From a bacterium (GTDB taxonomy: Bacteria > Armatimonadota > Zipacnadia > Zipacnadales > UBA11051): a stretch of DNA of 64,000 bases. The stretch spans positions 1 to 64,000 of the forward strand of contig JAJFUB010000132.1 in NCBI GenBank assembly GCA_021372615.1, in the 5' to 3' direction. The notes beneath the pieces are model-generated. The model was not told the origin of the DNA. It made no database searches and saw only the letters and a list, made by a program, of their open reading frames with translations. Of the stretch, positions 25,135 to 35,524 are shown in pieces. The position numbers and the translations under genes were made by a program. Position 1 is the first letter of the stretch, and the number at the start of each line of letters is the position of its first letter.

Positions 25135-27000
25135 GTGTCTTTGGGCTGCGATCCCGGCACTGATTCCCACGTGGGGCTGCTGCAACAGCGTTTCCTCGAG
25201 CAGGTACAAACCCCGGCGCGGTATCTCGGACTTGAGCACAACAGCATCGTCAAGGACGCTGCGTCCGTGCGCGCGCGTTTCGCCCTGTGCTACCCCGATA
25301 CGTACGAGATCGGGATGTCGCACCTGGGCTCCCTGATCCTCTACAGCGTCATCAACAGCCACCCGGAGGTCTGGTGCGAGCGCGCCTACCACCCGTGGTT
25401 CGATGCCAGCGAGTTGATGCGCCGCGAGGGTCTGACGCTGACGAGCCTGGAGTCCCACACGCCGCTGGCGCAGTTCGACTTCGTGGGCCTGACGCTGCAG
25501 CATGAGCTGAACTACACCGCGGTGCTGTCGCTGCTCGACCTGGCACAGATCACGCTCCGCGCCGCCGAGCGCCGCCCTGAGGAGCCCCTGGTCATCGCGG
25601 GCGGGCCGTGCGCCTACAACCCCGAGCCCGTGGCCGACTTCTTCGACCTGTTCGTCATCGGCGAGGGCGAGGAAGTCACGCTGGAGCTGCTTGACGCCTA
25701 CCTGGCCGAGCAGGAGACATGGGGGGAAGCGCCGGACGCCGACCAGCGAGCCGCGCTGCTGGCCAGGCTGGCGCAGATCGAGGGTGTGTACGTGCCGCGA
25801 TTCGGCACGGAGCGCACCGTCCGCAAGCGCCTGGTGCAGGAGTTCGAGCACACGCCGGCGGCCACCCGCCCACCTGTCCCCTACCCCGAGATCGTGCACG
25901 ACCGGGGACAGATCGAGATCAACCGGGGCTGCACGCGCGGCTGCCGGTACTGCCAGGCCGGGATGGTCTATCGCCCCGTCCGCGAGCGCAGCGTCGAGAC
26001 ACTCGTCGCCCAGGCCACGGAGGTCATTGACAGCACGGGCTATGACGAGGTCTCCCTGGTCTCGCTCAACTGCCCGGACTACACGCATATCCTGCCCCTG
26101 GTGGATCGCCTGCACGAGCAGTTGTCCGATCGCCGAGTGGCCATTGGCCTGCCGTCGCTGCGCATTGACAGCTTCAGCGTGGAGTTGGCCGAGCGCGTGC
26201 AGCGGGTCAAGAAGACGGGGCTGACGTTCGCGCCCGAGGCGGGATCGCAGCGCCTGCGGGATGCCATCAACAAGGGCGTCACGGAGGACGACCTGAGGCA
26301 GGCGGCGGGGGCGGCCTTCCAGAATGGCTGGCACCGCCTGAAGCTGTACTTCATGATCGGGCTGCCGGGCGAGACCGAAGATGACGTGCACGCGATTGCG
26401 GACCTGGTGGTCTCCGTGCTGCAGCTCGGCCGCGAGGTGCTCGGCCCGGACAAGGGCCGCCTGGCGCTCAACGTGAGCATCGCCGGCTTCATCCCCAAGC
26501 CCCATACGCCCTTCCAGTGGGCGCGGCAGAACACGATCGACGAACTGGAGGCCAAGCAAACGCTGCTACGGGAGCTGCTGGCCCGGCACAAGCAGGTCAA
26601 GCTGTCCTTCCACAGCGCGCCCCAGGCCGTGCTGGAGGGTCTGCTGGCGCGAGGTGGACGCGACTGGGCCGATCTGATCGAGGCCGCCTACCGCGAGGGC
26701 GCCGTGTTCGAGTCCTGGAGCGACCGCTTCGATCTCGGCCTGTGGCTGCGGGTCGCTGGGGAGCGGGGGCGCGATCTGCTGTCCGAGGCCCAGCGGGAGT
26801 GGGCCGTGGACGCCCCGCTGCCGTGGGATCACATCAGTTGCGGCGTGTCAAAGGACTTCCTGGCCCGCGAGGCCCGTCTGGCCGAGAGCCTGGCGCTCAC
26901 CACCGATTGCCGCTTCGGCGCCTGCAGCGGCTGCGGCCTGCGCGGCCTGTCCGACCAGTGCGCCTCCCGCAGCGCGACTGAGGCGGAGGCCCGCCCATGA
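25135..27000 (+). CDS. TIGR03960 family B12-binding/radical SAM protein
   Basis: The 621-residue protein starts at a GTG with AGAGG close upstream. The N-terminal half contains a cobalamin-binding-like domain (YPDTYEIGMSHLG, VIAGGPCAYNPEP). The radical SAM motif INRGCTRGCRYCQAGM has Cys near 265, 269 and 272. GLPGETEDD lies further on, and the Cys-rich end ends in DCRFGACSGCGL, as in the TIGR03960 family. Family members are widespread next to TIGR03936 and RNase G or ribosomal genes; the reaction is unknown. Its stop overlaps the next start by four bases (ATGA), so the two are translationally coupled. Confidence 0.92.
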   Translation: MSLGCDPGTDSHVGLLQQRFLEQVQTPARYLGLEHNSIVKDAASVRARFALCYPDTYEIGMSHLGSLILYSVINSHPEVWCERAYHPWFDASELMRREGLTLTSLESHTPLAQFDFVGLTLQHELNYTAVLSLLDLAQITLRAAERRPEEPLVIAGGPCAYNPEPVADFFDLFVIGEGEEVTLELLDAYLAEQETWGEAPDADQRAALLARLAQIEGVYVPRFGTERTVRKRLVQEFEHTPAATRPPVPYPEIVHDRGQIEINRGCTRGCRYCQAGMVYRPVRERSVETLVAQATEVIDSTGYDEVSLVSLNCPDYTHILPLVDRLHEQLSDRRVAIGLPSLRIDSFSVELAERVQRVKKTGLTFAPEAGSQRLRDAINKGVTEDDLRQAAGAAFQNGWHRLKLYFMIGLPGETEDDVHAIADLVVSVLQLGREVLGPDKGRLALNVSIAGFIPKPHTPFQWARQNTIDELEAKQTLLRELLARHKQVKLSFHSAPQAVLEGLLARGGRDWADLIEAAYREGAVFESWSDRFDLGLWLRVAGERGRDLLSEAQREWAVDAPLPWDHISCGVSKDFLAREARLAESLALTTDCRFGACSGCGLRGLSDQCASRSATEAEARP

Positions 27001-27671
27001 TGCTCCGGGAACGCACCTTCGCGCTGATCACGTTCCGCAAGACCGGTTGGCTGCGCTTCCTGGGGCACCTGGACGTCGTGCGCGCCTTCGACCGGGCCAT
27101 CCGCCGCGCCAAGCTGCCGGTGGCCTACTCGCAAGGCTTCTCGCCCCATACGCTGCTCAGCTTCGCCATGCCGCTGCCGGTGGGCATCGCGGGGGAGAAC
27201 GAGCTGGCGGGCCTGGAGTTGGCCGTGGAGTGGGACCCGCGCGCGGTCTACAAGAGCCTGTCGCGGCAACTGCCCCCCGAACTGGGCATCGTCGGAGTGC
27301 AGATGCTGCAGAAGTCCAAGCGCTCGATCTTCGCCGACCTGGCGGCCGCGGACTACCGCGCCGACTTCACCGGCGTGGACGCCCAGGGTCTGGCGCAGGC
27401 TGTGCGCGCGTTGCAGGCCGAGCCGGAGTGGCTCATCCACCGCACCACCAAGAGCAAGGAAGTGGACCTGGACCTCAAGCGCAGGGTCCATGGTCTGAAG
27501 GCGCTGGAGGGGACGCTGCTGATGCGCATCGGGCTCGGACAGGACAACCTGGCGAAGCCCGAGGAGGTCCTGGAGCTGCTCTCGCGCCACCTGGACCACC
27601 CGCTGGAGACCGCGCTGACCCGCGTGGCGCTGTACTCCGAGCGACAGTTGCCCTTCACACCGGCTCTCTGA
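26997..27671 (+). CDS. TIGR03936 family radical SAM-associated protein (DUF2344)
   Basis: The 224-residue protein matches the DUF2344/TIGR03936 family: TFRKTGWLRFLGHLDVVRAFDRAIRRA near the start, SQGFSPHTLLSFAMPLPVG, then a more variable second half. In many genomes it is fused to or follows the TIGR03960 radical SAM protein, as here with a four-base overlap, so it is probably a partner subunit. It has no iron-sulfur cysteines of its own. ATG codons at 26997 and 27000 are both possible starts. Confidence 0.9.
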   Translation: MMLRERTFALITFRKTGWLRFLGHLDVVRAFDRAIRRAKLPVAYSQGFSPHTLLSFAMPLPVGIAGENELAGLELAVEWDPRAVYKSLSRQLPPELGIVGVQMLQKSKRSIFADLAAADYRADFTGVDAQGLAQAVRALQAEPEWLIHRTTKSKEVDLDLKRRVHGLKALEGTLLMRIGLGQDNLAKPEEVLELLSRHLDHPLETALTRVALYSERQLPFTPAL

Positions 27672-27701
27672 AGGCGTAGTATATAGCTAGCGAGAGACTT
27701 C

Positions 27702-27841
27702 GCCGGAAGCGACCTTCCGGCACGGCCGCAGTCGTCCCGGCCGCCGACGAGCGGCCCGCGCGAAGTGACGCGCGGGGGCTCGAGCGGCAGAGCGCCGGTG
27801 CGGTCCATATCACACCACCGGCGGGAGCCGTCGCGCTGCCG
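27702..27841 (+). promoter_or_regulatory. Structured leader of the RNase G gene
   Basis: Three strong hairpins lie in the 191-base gap: GCCGGAAG/CTTCCGGC (27702-27721, loop CGAC), CCCGCGCG/CGCGCGGG (27755-27776), and CGCCGGTG/CACCGGCG (27793-27823). The last is closed by an outer CGGCAG/CTGCCG pair (27785-27841). No T-run follows any of them. It may be a leader recognised by the nuclease itself. Confidence 0.5.
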
Positions 27842-27862
27842 CCGCATCGAGGCTCAGAACCA

Positions 27863-29554
27863 ATGGAGACTGACATCATTGTCAACGTCGCCACGCCGCG
27901 CACGCGGGTGGCGATCATGCAGGACGGCGAGCTGGCCGAACTGCTGCTGGAAAGCGAAGACCGCGTCGTTGGGAATATCTACCTCGCCCGGGTGGAGAAC
28001 GTCGTACCGGGCCTGGATGCCGCGTTTGTCGACTGCGGCATGGACAAGAATGCGTTCCTCCATGTCTCCGACGCCATGGAGACGGAGCCCTCGCGTGCGC
28101 AGATGCGCCGCAAGATGGAGTCCTTCCCCCCCATCAAGGAAGTCGTCAAGAACGGCGACCAGTTCCTGGTGCAAGTCACCAAGGGCCCGGTGGACGCCAA
28201 GGGCGCGCGCGCCACGCGGCGCCTGGCTCTCCCCAGCCGCAACCTCGTGCTCATGGCCGACGGGCGAGGCAAGGTCGGCGTCTCCAAGAAGATCGAGGAC
28301 GACCAGGAACGCGCCCGGCTGCGCGAGCTGGCGGTCAAGACCAAGCCCGAGGGCTTCGGCATGATCGTCCGTACCCGCGCCGAGGGCGCCGACCGCAAGG
28401 ACTTCGAGGCCGACGTCAAGTTCCTGATGAGACTGTGGCGCTCGATCCAGGCGCGGGCCCGGCAAGAGAAGGCCCCGGCCCTCATCTACGAGGACCTCAG
28501 CCTCGTCTTCGAGGTCCTGCGCGATGTCTTTGACCCCAACGTCCGCAACTTTGTCGTGGACGACAAGATCACCTACGACAAGGTGCTCAACCTCCTGAAT
28601 ACACTGGCGCCCGAGCTGCGCCCGCGCGTGAAGCTCTACCGTGAAGAAGAGCCCATCTTCGCGCACTACAAGGTTGAACAGGAGATCGAGCGGGCGCTGC
28701 ACCGTAAGGTCTGGCTGCCCAAGGGCGGCTACATCGCCATAGACCCCACCGAGGCCCTCACGGCCATCGACGTGAATACGGGCAAGTTCACCTCCCCCAA
28801 GCGGCTGGAGGACACGGTGCTGCGCACGAACCTGGAAGCGGCGACGGCCATCGCCCGCCAACTGCGCCTGCGCGACATCGGCGGCATCATCGTCATTGAC
28901 TTCATTGACATGGACAACCCGCGCCACCGGCGGCAGGTCACGGCGGCGCTGAAGGCCGCGCTCGAAGAAGACCGCATGCGCACGCGCATCATGCACATCA
29001 CGCGGCTGGGGCTGGTCGAGATGACGCGCAAGCGCACCGGCCAGAGCCTCAACCGGCAGATGCTGATCCCGTGCCCGTGCTGCGAGGGCACCGGGCGCAT
29101 CCACAGCCCGGAGACCGTAGCGACGCGCCTGGCTGAGGCCCTGCGCCAGGCCGCGCTGCAGCACCCCGGACAGGCTCTGTTGGTGAAGGCCAACCCGGAC
29201 GTGGTGCTGCTGCACGTGGGCTCGCAGGGCACCATCGCGACGCAGACCGAGCAGCGCCTGGGCCACAACGTGTACTTCCGCGGGGTGCCGGACATGCACC
29301 CGGAGACGTTCGAGGTCACGCCCGACACCGACCGCAATCTCAAGAAGGTCCACCTGACGTTGCGCAAGGGCCAGAAGATCGCCTTGGAGAGCGACGACGT
29401 GGTCGCCCGGCCTGAGGAGGGCCTGGTGGCTCTGCGAGATGGGTACCTGATCGAGGTTCCCGGGATTCCGGCTGACGCCGCCCTGCCGCTGCAGGTGCGT
29501 CTGACCGATGTGCAGCGCTCCCACGCCGTTGCGGAGCCCATGAACCGCAAGTAG
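27863..29554 (+). CDS. rng: Ribonuclease E/G family endoribonuclease
   Basis: The 563-residue protein is RNase G-sized, without the long RNase E scaffold tail. It has the S1 part (VGNIYLARVENVVPGLDAAFVDCG) and the catalytic domain with IDVNTGKF and IVIDFIDMDN, whose aspartates bind Mg. The zinc-link PCPCCEGTGRI has its cysteines in place. It cuts single-stranded A/U-rich RNA and matures rRNA and mRNA. It is third in the block after the TIGR03960/03936 pair, a common neighbourhood. An SD-like GAGG lies ten bases before the ATG. Confidence 0.95.
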   Translation: METDIIVNVATPRTRVAIMQDGELAELLLESEDRVVGNIYLARVENVVPGLDAAFVDCGMDKNAFLHVSDAMETEPSRAQMRRKMESFPPIKEVVKNGDQFLVQVTKGPVDAKGARATRRLALPSRNLVLMADGRGKVGVSKKIEDDQERARLRELAVKTKPEGFGMIVRTRAEGADRKDFEADVKFLMRLWRSIQARARQEKAPALIYEDLSLVFEVLRDVFDPNVRNFVVDDKITYDKVLNLLNTLAPELRPRVKLYREEEPIFAHYKVEQEIERALHRKVWLPKGGYIAIDPTEALTAIDVNTGKFTSPKRLEDTVLRTNLEAATAIARQLRLRDIGGIIVIDFIDMDNPRHRRQVTAALKAALEEDRMRTRIMHITRLGLVEMTRKRTGQSLNRQMLIPCPCCEGTGRIHSPETVATRLAEALRQAALQHPGQALLVKANPDVVLLHVGSQGTIATQTEQRLGHNVYFRGVPDMHPETFEVTPDTDRNLKKVHLTLRKGQKIALESDDVVARPEEGLVALRDGYLIEVPGIPADAALPLQVRLTDVQRSHAVAEPMNRK

Positions 29555-29557
29555 CCT

Positions 29558-29953
29558 ATGCGCCCGCCTAAGCCTTCACCCTTCTTCCGTCCCCAGCGGA
29601 TGGACGCGCTGGTGCAGGCGCCCTCCCGTCCGCTGTTGACGCACGCCCGCCGCCGGGTGGTGGCGTGGGTCGTGGCGCTGGCGCTGTTCGCCCTCGCGGC
29701 CGGGACCGCCATCTACCTGGCGCACCCCGAGCGCTGGCAGCATCCCGGGGAGAGGAAGTCAGCGCAGGGCCAGGAGACGAGGACGCGAATCGCGCAGGAG
29801 GAGCCCGGCGTGGCCGCCGTGGAGGTGCAGCGCGGCCGGGACACGCGCACGTACCGTTTCCGGCGGGTCGGCAAGCAGGTCGTGGTGGAGGAGACGACAC
29901 CCCCGAAGCCGCAGAAGAAGGGCTGGTGGCAGCGGCTCTTCGGCCGCGACTGA
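29558..29953 (+). CDS. Hypothetical single-pass membrane protein
   Basis: A 131-residue protein starting three bases after the RNase G stop and so probably co-translated with it. It has a basic N-terminus, one membrane helix (about residues 34-54, VVAWVVALALFALAAGTAIYL), then a charged domain rich in Arg/Glu/Gln and a Trp/Phe-containing end (GWWQRLFGRD). I recognise no family. An internal ATG at 29600 is an alternative start. Confidence 0.6.
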   Translation: MRPPKPSPFFRPQRMDALVQAPSRPLLTHARRRVVAWVVALALFALAAGTAIYLAHPERWQHPGERKSAQGQETRTRIAQEEPGVAAVEVQRGRDTRTYRFRRVGKQVVVEETTPPKPQKKGWWQRLFGRD

Positions 29954-29997
29954 GGGGGGCCCGCACGCGCTTCGCCAGTGCCGGCTACTCTACAGTA

Positions 29998-30059
29998 CCA
30001 GTAGCGCGGGCGGCCTCGCCCGCGCGCCGACGGGCAGGCGAGGTCGCCTGCCCTACTGG
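29998..30059. repeat. REP-like inverted pair, copy 2 of the CCAGTAG family
   Basis: CCAGTAG (29998-30004) and CTACTGG (30053-30059) are the ends. Between them lie GCGGGCGGCCTCGCCCGC and GGGCAGGCGAGGTCGCCTGCC hairpins. The TAG in its right end is the stop codon of the PHP gene (30053-30055). It separates convergent genes and may also terminate both. Confidence 0.9.
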
Positions 30060-30913
30060 AGAGGCGGAGCGCCGCTCCTCCCCCGCGCCTGCGCCCACCC
30101 CAACAGCTTCTCCGCACACGAGTCCGGCACCTCAATCCCCCCGATGTCCACCGGATAGCTCCCGGACGGCCCGTGGCAGTCTGTCCCGCCCGTGACGTAC
30201 AGCCCCAACCGCTCCGCCATCTCGAGGTACCGCCTTGTGTCGGCCGGGCTGTGCGCCGTGTGGTAGGCTTCCAGGCCGGCGATGCCCTGCAGCACCAGTT
30301 GCGGAATCAGAGCGTCGTCCCTCACGAGCCCCGGGTGGGCCAGCACCGGCAGCCCCCCGGCCTCGCGGATCAGTGCCGAGGCGCGTTCGGGCTTCAGTCG
30401 GTAGCGCTCCATGTACGCCGGACGCCCCCGCCGCAGGTACACCTCGAAGGCCTCATTGGTCGTCTCGACCACACCGCGCCGTACCAGCGCCAGCGCCACA
30501 TGCGGCCGCCCCAGGGCAATGTCATGCCCCTCCTCGGCTCCGGCGGCGGCCTCGACATCCGCCACCTCCAACGCCACCCCCAGCTCGTTCAGGCGCGCCA
30601 CTGTGCGCTCGATGCGCGCGGCACGCTCCACGCGGACATGCCGCAGCTCATCCAGCAGCGGCTCATAGTCCGACCGCGCGAAGTAGCCCAGGATGTGCAG
30701 CTCCTGTCCCCGGCGCACGCTGCTCACCTCAACGGCGGGCAGGTAGGCGATGCGCCCCTCCGCCGCCGCCAACGCCGCGGCGTTGGCCGCCATCGAGTCG
30801 TGATCGCAGATGGAGACCGCGGTCAGCCCCTTGCCGACCGCCAGGTCAATGATCTGCTCGGGGCTGTATGCCCCGTCCGAAGCCGTGGAATGAACGTGAA
30901 GATCAACACTCAT
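30053..30913 (-). CDS. PHP domain phosphoesterase (TrpH/RNase AM-like)
   Basis: From the ATG at 30913 the product is 286 residues and opens with SVDLHVHSTASDGAYSP, the metal-binding HxH of PHP domains. SICDHDS, LPAVEVSS, GRPHVA, LPVLAHPG and TGGTDCHGPSG supply the remaining ligands. The family includes E. coli TrpH (RNase AM/YciV), which trims 5'-nucleotides from RNA and acts on 3',5'-bisphosphates. The C-terminus (GRSGAPPLQ) and the stop codon are encoded at the edge of a dispersed repeat, so the natural end may have been replaced. No good SD is seen. Confidence 0.88.
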   Translation of the reverse strand: MSVDLHVHSTASDGAYSPEQIIDLAVGKGLTAVSICDHDSMAANAAALAAAEGRIAYLPAVEVSSVRRGQELHILGYFARSDYEPLLDELRHVRVERAARIERTVARLNELGVALEVADVEAAAGAEEGHDIALGRPHVALALVRRGVVETTNEAFEVYLRRGRPAYMERYRLKPERASALIREAGGLPVLAHPGLVRDDALIPQLVLQGIAGLEAYHTAHSPADTRRYLEMAERLGLYVTGGTDCHGPSGSYPVDIGGIEVPDSCAEKLLGWAQARGRSGAPPLQ

Positions 30914-30983
30914 GGGCCATACCGAATGACGCCTGCAGGACGATGGGCCGCCAGGGCCGGGGAAGCCGCTCTCTGCCTGCCCC

Positions 30984-31018
30984 ATCCATCACTCCGCATT
31001 CATCATTCATCACTCTTC
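30984..31018. repeat. Heptanucleotide short tandem array over the mrfA 3' end
   Basis: Units in register: ATCCATC, ACTCCGC, ATTCATC, ATTCATC, ACTCTTC. The stop codon and last codons of the MrfA-like gene lie inside it. Confidence 0.55.
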
Positions 31019-33288
31019 CTTTCGGTCAGCCACCACCGGACCAGCTTCAGCGCGCCGGCTTTGTCCAGGGGGCGGTTCATGCTACCACAGCTGGCCTGCT
31101 GCACACACGCGGGACAGCCCTGCTCGCACGGGCAGTTCGCGATCGTCTGCTCGGCGGCCTGCAGCAGCTCCGGCACGACCCGGAAGGCCGCCTCGGCGAT
31201 CCCCACGCCGCCGGGGTAGCCGTCGTAGACGCAGATCGCGGGGCCCGAGATGTCCGGATGCAGCGGGGTGGAGATGCCCCCCACATCGTGCGGATCGCAC
31301 GAGGCGAATAGCGGCAGCAGCATGATCATCACATGCTCCAGCGCGTGCAGCGCCCCGGCCTGGTCGTAGACCTCGTCCTCGGGCAGGCGCATCGCCTCCG
31401 GCGACGGCAGCAGCCACAGACCCATTGTCTCGAAGTCCTCGGCCGGCAGCTCCAGGGCCTCGCTGCCCATCTGCTGCTCGGTCACCTGCCGGATCCTCTG
31501 GTACCCCACGACCTGCGAGCGCACCGTGACCGGCCCCAGTTCCAGGTGCAGGGCCCCCGCCTGGGCCGTCTCCGCGCCCTCGGTGACGCGCCGCACTTCG
31601 GACATCACCAGGGGCTGGGTGTAGTACTCGGCGTCGGCCGGCCGCACCCGGGCCACCCGCTCCTCCAGGTCCAGCTTCTCGACCAGGTAGGTCTGCCCGC
31701 CATGCAGGTAGATCGCCCCCTGGTGGACCATGCGGAAGGCCGACTGGCCGTCCATGGTGCCCAACAGGGCGCCGCTGTCGGCGTGGACGATGTCATAGCC
31801 CGCGCCCGAGGCGCTGCGGATGCTAATGTCGCGCGCGGGGTACAGCTCCGGGTCCACCCAGTACCAGCGCGAGCGCTCGATGACATACCCGCCGTCGCGC
31901 AGGACCTCCAGGATGGCCGGCATCTTGCGCCCGAAGAGTGCTGTCTCGCCATCCCCGAGGGGCAGCTCATAGGCCGCGCACATCAGGTGGCCGGCGAGGA
32001 TGAAGGTGTTTTGGGGGTCAATGATCGCGCGCTCGGTGCTGGCCCCGGCGAGGTAGTCCGGGTTGTTGACGACATACTGGTGCATGGGCCCGCTCAGGCC
32101 GATGAGCACCGCCAGGGCGTCCTCGTGCCCGCGCCCGGCGCGCCCCATCTGCTGCCACGCCCCGGCGATTGTGCCCGGATAGCCGGCCATCACGACCGCC
32201 TCCAGGCCGCCGATGTCCACGCCCAACTCCAGGGCCGTCGTAGCCGTCACGCCCAGCAACTCCCCCGCGAACAGGCGCCGCTCGATCTCCCGGCGCTCCA
32301 GCGGCAAGTACCCGCCCCGATAGGCCATCACGCGGGCATCCAGCCCGCCTTCGCGGAGTTGCTCGCGGGCATAGCGCAGGATCAGCTCCGCCTGGCTCCG
32401 GGCGAGGGTGAAGGTGATGTTGCGCACCTCGCGCCGCACCAGCAGAGCCATCAGGTCGGCGGCCTCCAGGTTCCCGCTGCGGCGGCGGCCCGTCACCTGC
32501 TCCACGACCGGCGGGTTCCAGAAGACGATGAGCTTGCGGCTCCGGGGCGCACCGTCATCGGCGATCACGCGCAGGGGCAGCCCGGTCAGCTTCGCTGTCA
32601 GCTCCTCGGGGTTGGCGATGGTCGCCGAGCAGCAGATGAAGCGTGGATCGGACCCGTAGTGGGCGCAGAGGCGCCGCAGCCGCCGGATGACGTTGGCCGT
32701 GTGCGAGCCGAAGATGCCCCGGTATGTGTGGACCTCGTCGAGCACGACGTACTGCAGGTTGCGGAAGAAGTCCGACCACGTGTGGTGGTAGGGCAAGATG
32801 CCGACATGCAGCATGTCGGGGTTGGTCAGCACGACCTGGGCGTTGCGCTTGATCAGCCGGCGGCGGTCGCGCGGCGTGTCGCCGTCGTAAGTGTCGGCCA
32901 CGAAGCGCTCCCCGGCGCCGTAGTCGCCGAGCTTGCGCAGTTGGTCCTGCGCCAAAGCCTTGGTGGGGTAGATCAGCAGCGCCCGGCTGCCGGAGTTGCG
33001 GTACAGCGCGTCCACGATCGGCAGCAGGTAGGTCAGGGTCTTGCCGCTCGCCGTGCCTGAGACCGTGCAGACGTGCCCGCCGCCCAGCACCGCCGAGATG
33101 GCCTCAGCCTGGTGGCTGTACAGGTGTTCGATGCCCTGGGCGGCCAGCAGCGACGCGACCTCCGGGTGCAGGGGCAGTTCGGCGTCGCTGAAGGTGGCGG
33201 CGCGAGCGGGCCGCTCGCGCACATGGATGACCTGCCCCCCGTAGCTCTCGCGGCCCTGGATGTCAGCCAGCAGGCGCTCGACGTTCAT
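31003..33288 (-). CDS. mrfA: MrfA/Hrq1-like DEAD-box helicase with zinc-binding MZB domain
   Basis: The 761-residue helicase has the Q-like YSHQAEAI, Walker A SGTASGKTLTYL, VLDEVHTYRG (DEVH), SATIANP, and the second RecA domain ending GRAGRGHE. The C-terminal four-cysteine cluster NCPCEQGCPACVQQASCG marks the MZB (DUF1998) domain. This layout is that of Bacillus MrfA (YprA) and eukaryotic Hrq1, 3'-5' DNA helicases for mitomycin-type crosslink repair. The MrfB nuclease is not next to it. It overlaps tatC by four bases. Confidence 0.92.
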   Translation of the reverse strand: MNVERLLADIQGRESYGGQVIHVRERPARAATFSDAELPLHPEVASLLAAQGIEHLYSHQAEAISAVLGGGHVCTVSGTASGKTLTYLLPIVDALYRNSGSRALLIYPTKALAQDQLRKLGDYGAGERFVADTYDGDTPRDRRRLIKRNAQVVLTNPDMLHVGILPYHHTWSDFFRNLQYVVLDEVHTYRGIFGSHTANVIRRLRRLCAHYGSDPRFICCSATIANPEELTAKLTGLPLRVIADDGAPRSRKLIVFWNPPVVEQVTGRRRSGNLEAADLMALLVRREVRNITFTLARSQAELILRYAREQLREGGLDARVMAYRGGYLPLERREIERRLFAGELLGVTATTALELGVDIGGLEAVVMAGYPGTIAGAWQQMGRAGRGHEDALAVLIGLSGPMHQYVVNNPDYLAGASTERAIIDPQNTFILAGHLMCAAYELPLGDGETALFGRKMPAILEVLRDGGYVIERSRWYWVDPELYPARDISIRSASGAGYDIVHADSGALLGTMDGQSAFRMVHQGAIYLHGGQTYLVEKLDLEERVARVRPADAEYYTQPLVMSEVRRVTEGAETAQAGALHLELGPVTVRSQVVGYQRIRQVTEQQMGSEALELPAEDFETMGLWLLPSPEAMRLPEDEVYDQAGALHALEHVMIMLLPLFASCDPHDVGGISTPLHPDISGPAICVYDGYPGGVGIAEAAFRVVPELLQAAEQTIANCPCEQGCPACVQQASCGSMNRPLDKAGALKLVRWWLTERKSDE

Positions 33289-34181
33289 GGCTCATCCTGT
33301 GGCTCGGGCGCGTCTGGCGGCGCGTCGAGCGGCTCGGCTTCGGCCGCCGGGGGCAGTCCCTGTCCCCCGCCGCCGAGGCCGTACGGGTCGTCGTCCGTCG
33401 CCGTGTACGCCGCCTCGTCTGCGGCTGCGGCTTCCCGCTTCGCCCGCTCGACCCACCTGGCCAGTGTGATGCTCAGGAAGTACAGCCCGATCAGCGGCAG
33501 CCCCATGGCCGCCATCGTGACGGGGTCGGTCGTCGGGGTCACGATAGCCACGACGATCAGGATGATGACGGCGGCGTTGCGCCACTGGCGGCGCAACCCC
33601 TCCGAGGTGGTCAGCCCGATCCAGACCAGGAACATCACGACCATCGGCAACTCGAACAGGATGCCGGTGGCCACCAGGCATTGCAGCAGGAAGCGCAGGT
33701 ACGAGCCCAGCGTCCACTCCGGCGCCACCTGGAAGCTGACGAGGTTGAACCGCAGCAGGAACCAGCAGAACACCGGGGCGAGGAAGTAGCAGAAGAGCAC
33801 GCCCACCACAAACAGCCCGATGAAGCCGGGGATGAACCAGTAGGTGAGCTTGCGCTCACGGGGCGTCAGCGCCGGGTTCACGAACCGGAGCAGTTCCCAC
33901 AGCCACAGCGGTGCGGTCACGACGACGCCGACGATCAGCGAGGCGTACATCATGATCAGCAGGCCGCCGACCGGCTCGAAGATGCGGAAGTTGAAGTCGC
34001 TCAAGCCGGCCCATCGGGCGCCCTGCCAGGCCGGCCACTCGAGCGCCCAGAAGACCGAGTTGCGGAACAGCCAGGCGCCCCCCGTCGCCAGCGCAATGTA
34101 CAGCAGCGACCGCAGCAGCGCGAAGCGGAACTCCTCCAGATGCTCCCAGAAGGTCATCTCGGCGTTGGGGTTGGTTGCCAT
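33285..34181 (-). CDS. tatC: Sec-independent translocase subunit TatC
   Basis: The 298-residue protein has the TatC N-terminus (MTFWEHLEEFRFALLRSL) with the conserved glutamate that reads the twin-arginine signal, and about six membrane helices. Other family segments are PLWLWELLRFVNPALTPRERKL and VTPTTDPVTM. It exports folded proteins. An unusually long acidic, Pro/Gly-rich cytoplasmic tail (about residues 250-298) follows the last helix. tatA/B are not adjacent. The stop overlaps the mrfA start (ATGA). Confidence 0.96.
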   Translation of the reverse strand: MATNPNAEMTFWEHLEEFRFALLRSLLYIALATGGAWLFRNSVFWALEWPAWQGARWAGLSDFNFRIFEPVGGLLIMMYASLIVGVVVTAPLWLWELLRFVNPALTPRERKLTYWFIPGFIGLFVVGVLFCYFLAPVFCWFLLRFNLVSFQVAPEWTLGSYLRFLLQCLVATGILFELPMVVMFLVWIGLTTSEGLRRQWRNAAVIILIVVAIVTPTTDPVTMAAMGLPLIGLYFLSITLARWVERAKREAAAADEAAYTATDDDPYGLGGGGQGLPPAAEAEPLDAPPDAPEPQDEP

Positions 34182-34253
34182 GGGGCACCCCGTCGGGCCC
34201 GTGGGCCCACGGTCTGGCGCGGCCGCTCGGAACCCGCGCGTCCGGATACGTCA

Positions 34254-34286
34254 AAGCCTCCACTGCCCGACGGACAATGGAGGCTT
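34254..34286 (-). terminator. Terminator of the sugar-type ABC ATPase gene
   Basis: AAGCCTCCA (34254-34262) pairs perfectly with TGGAGGCTT (34278-34286) over a 15-base loop, 22 bases after the ABC ATPase stop. The minus-strand tail is CTTTGACG. Confidence 0.7.
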
Positions 34287-34307
34287 CCGGTTCCCGTCCG
34301 TGCGAGA

Positions 34308-35414
<1,107 letters not shown>

Positions 35415-35453
35415 AGACGGGACACGCTCCGGGATCGAACAGGACCGACAGGG

Positions 35454-35473
35454 GTAGGGCGCGCGTTGCGCCC
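35454..35473. repeat. GTAG-headed palindrome in a leader
   Basis: GTAG overlaps GGGCGC-GCGTT-GCGCCC. It is a possible lone REP-like unit in the leader of the ABC ATPase gene. The palindrome is short, so it could be chance. Confidence 0.4.
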
Positions 35474-35524
35474 GCTCGAACGCCGCCAAGACAGGTCTGG
35501 TCCTGCCCGCGGCCCTCAGCAAAA

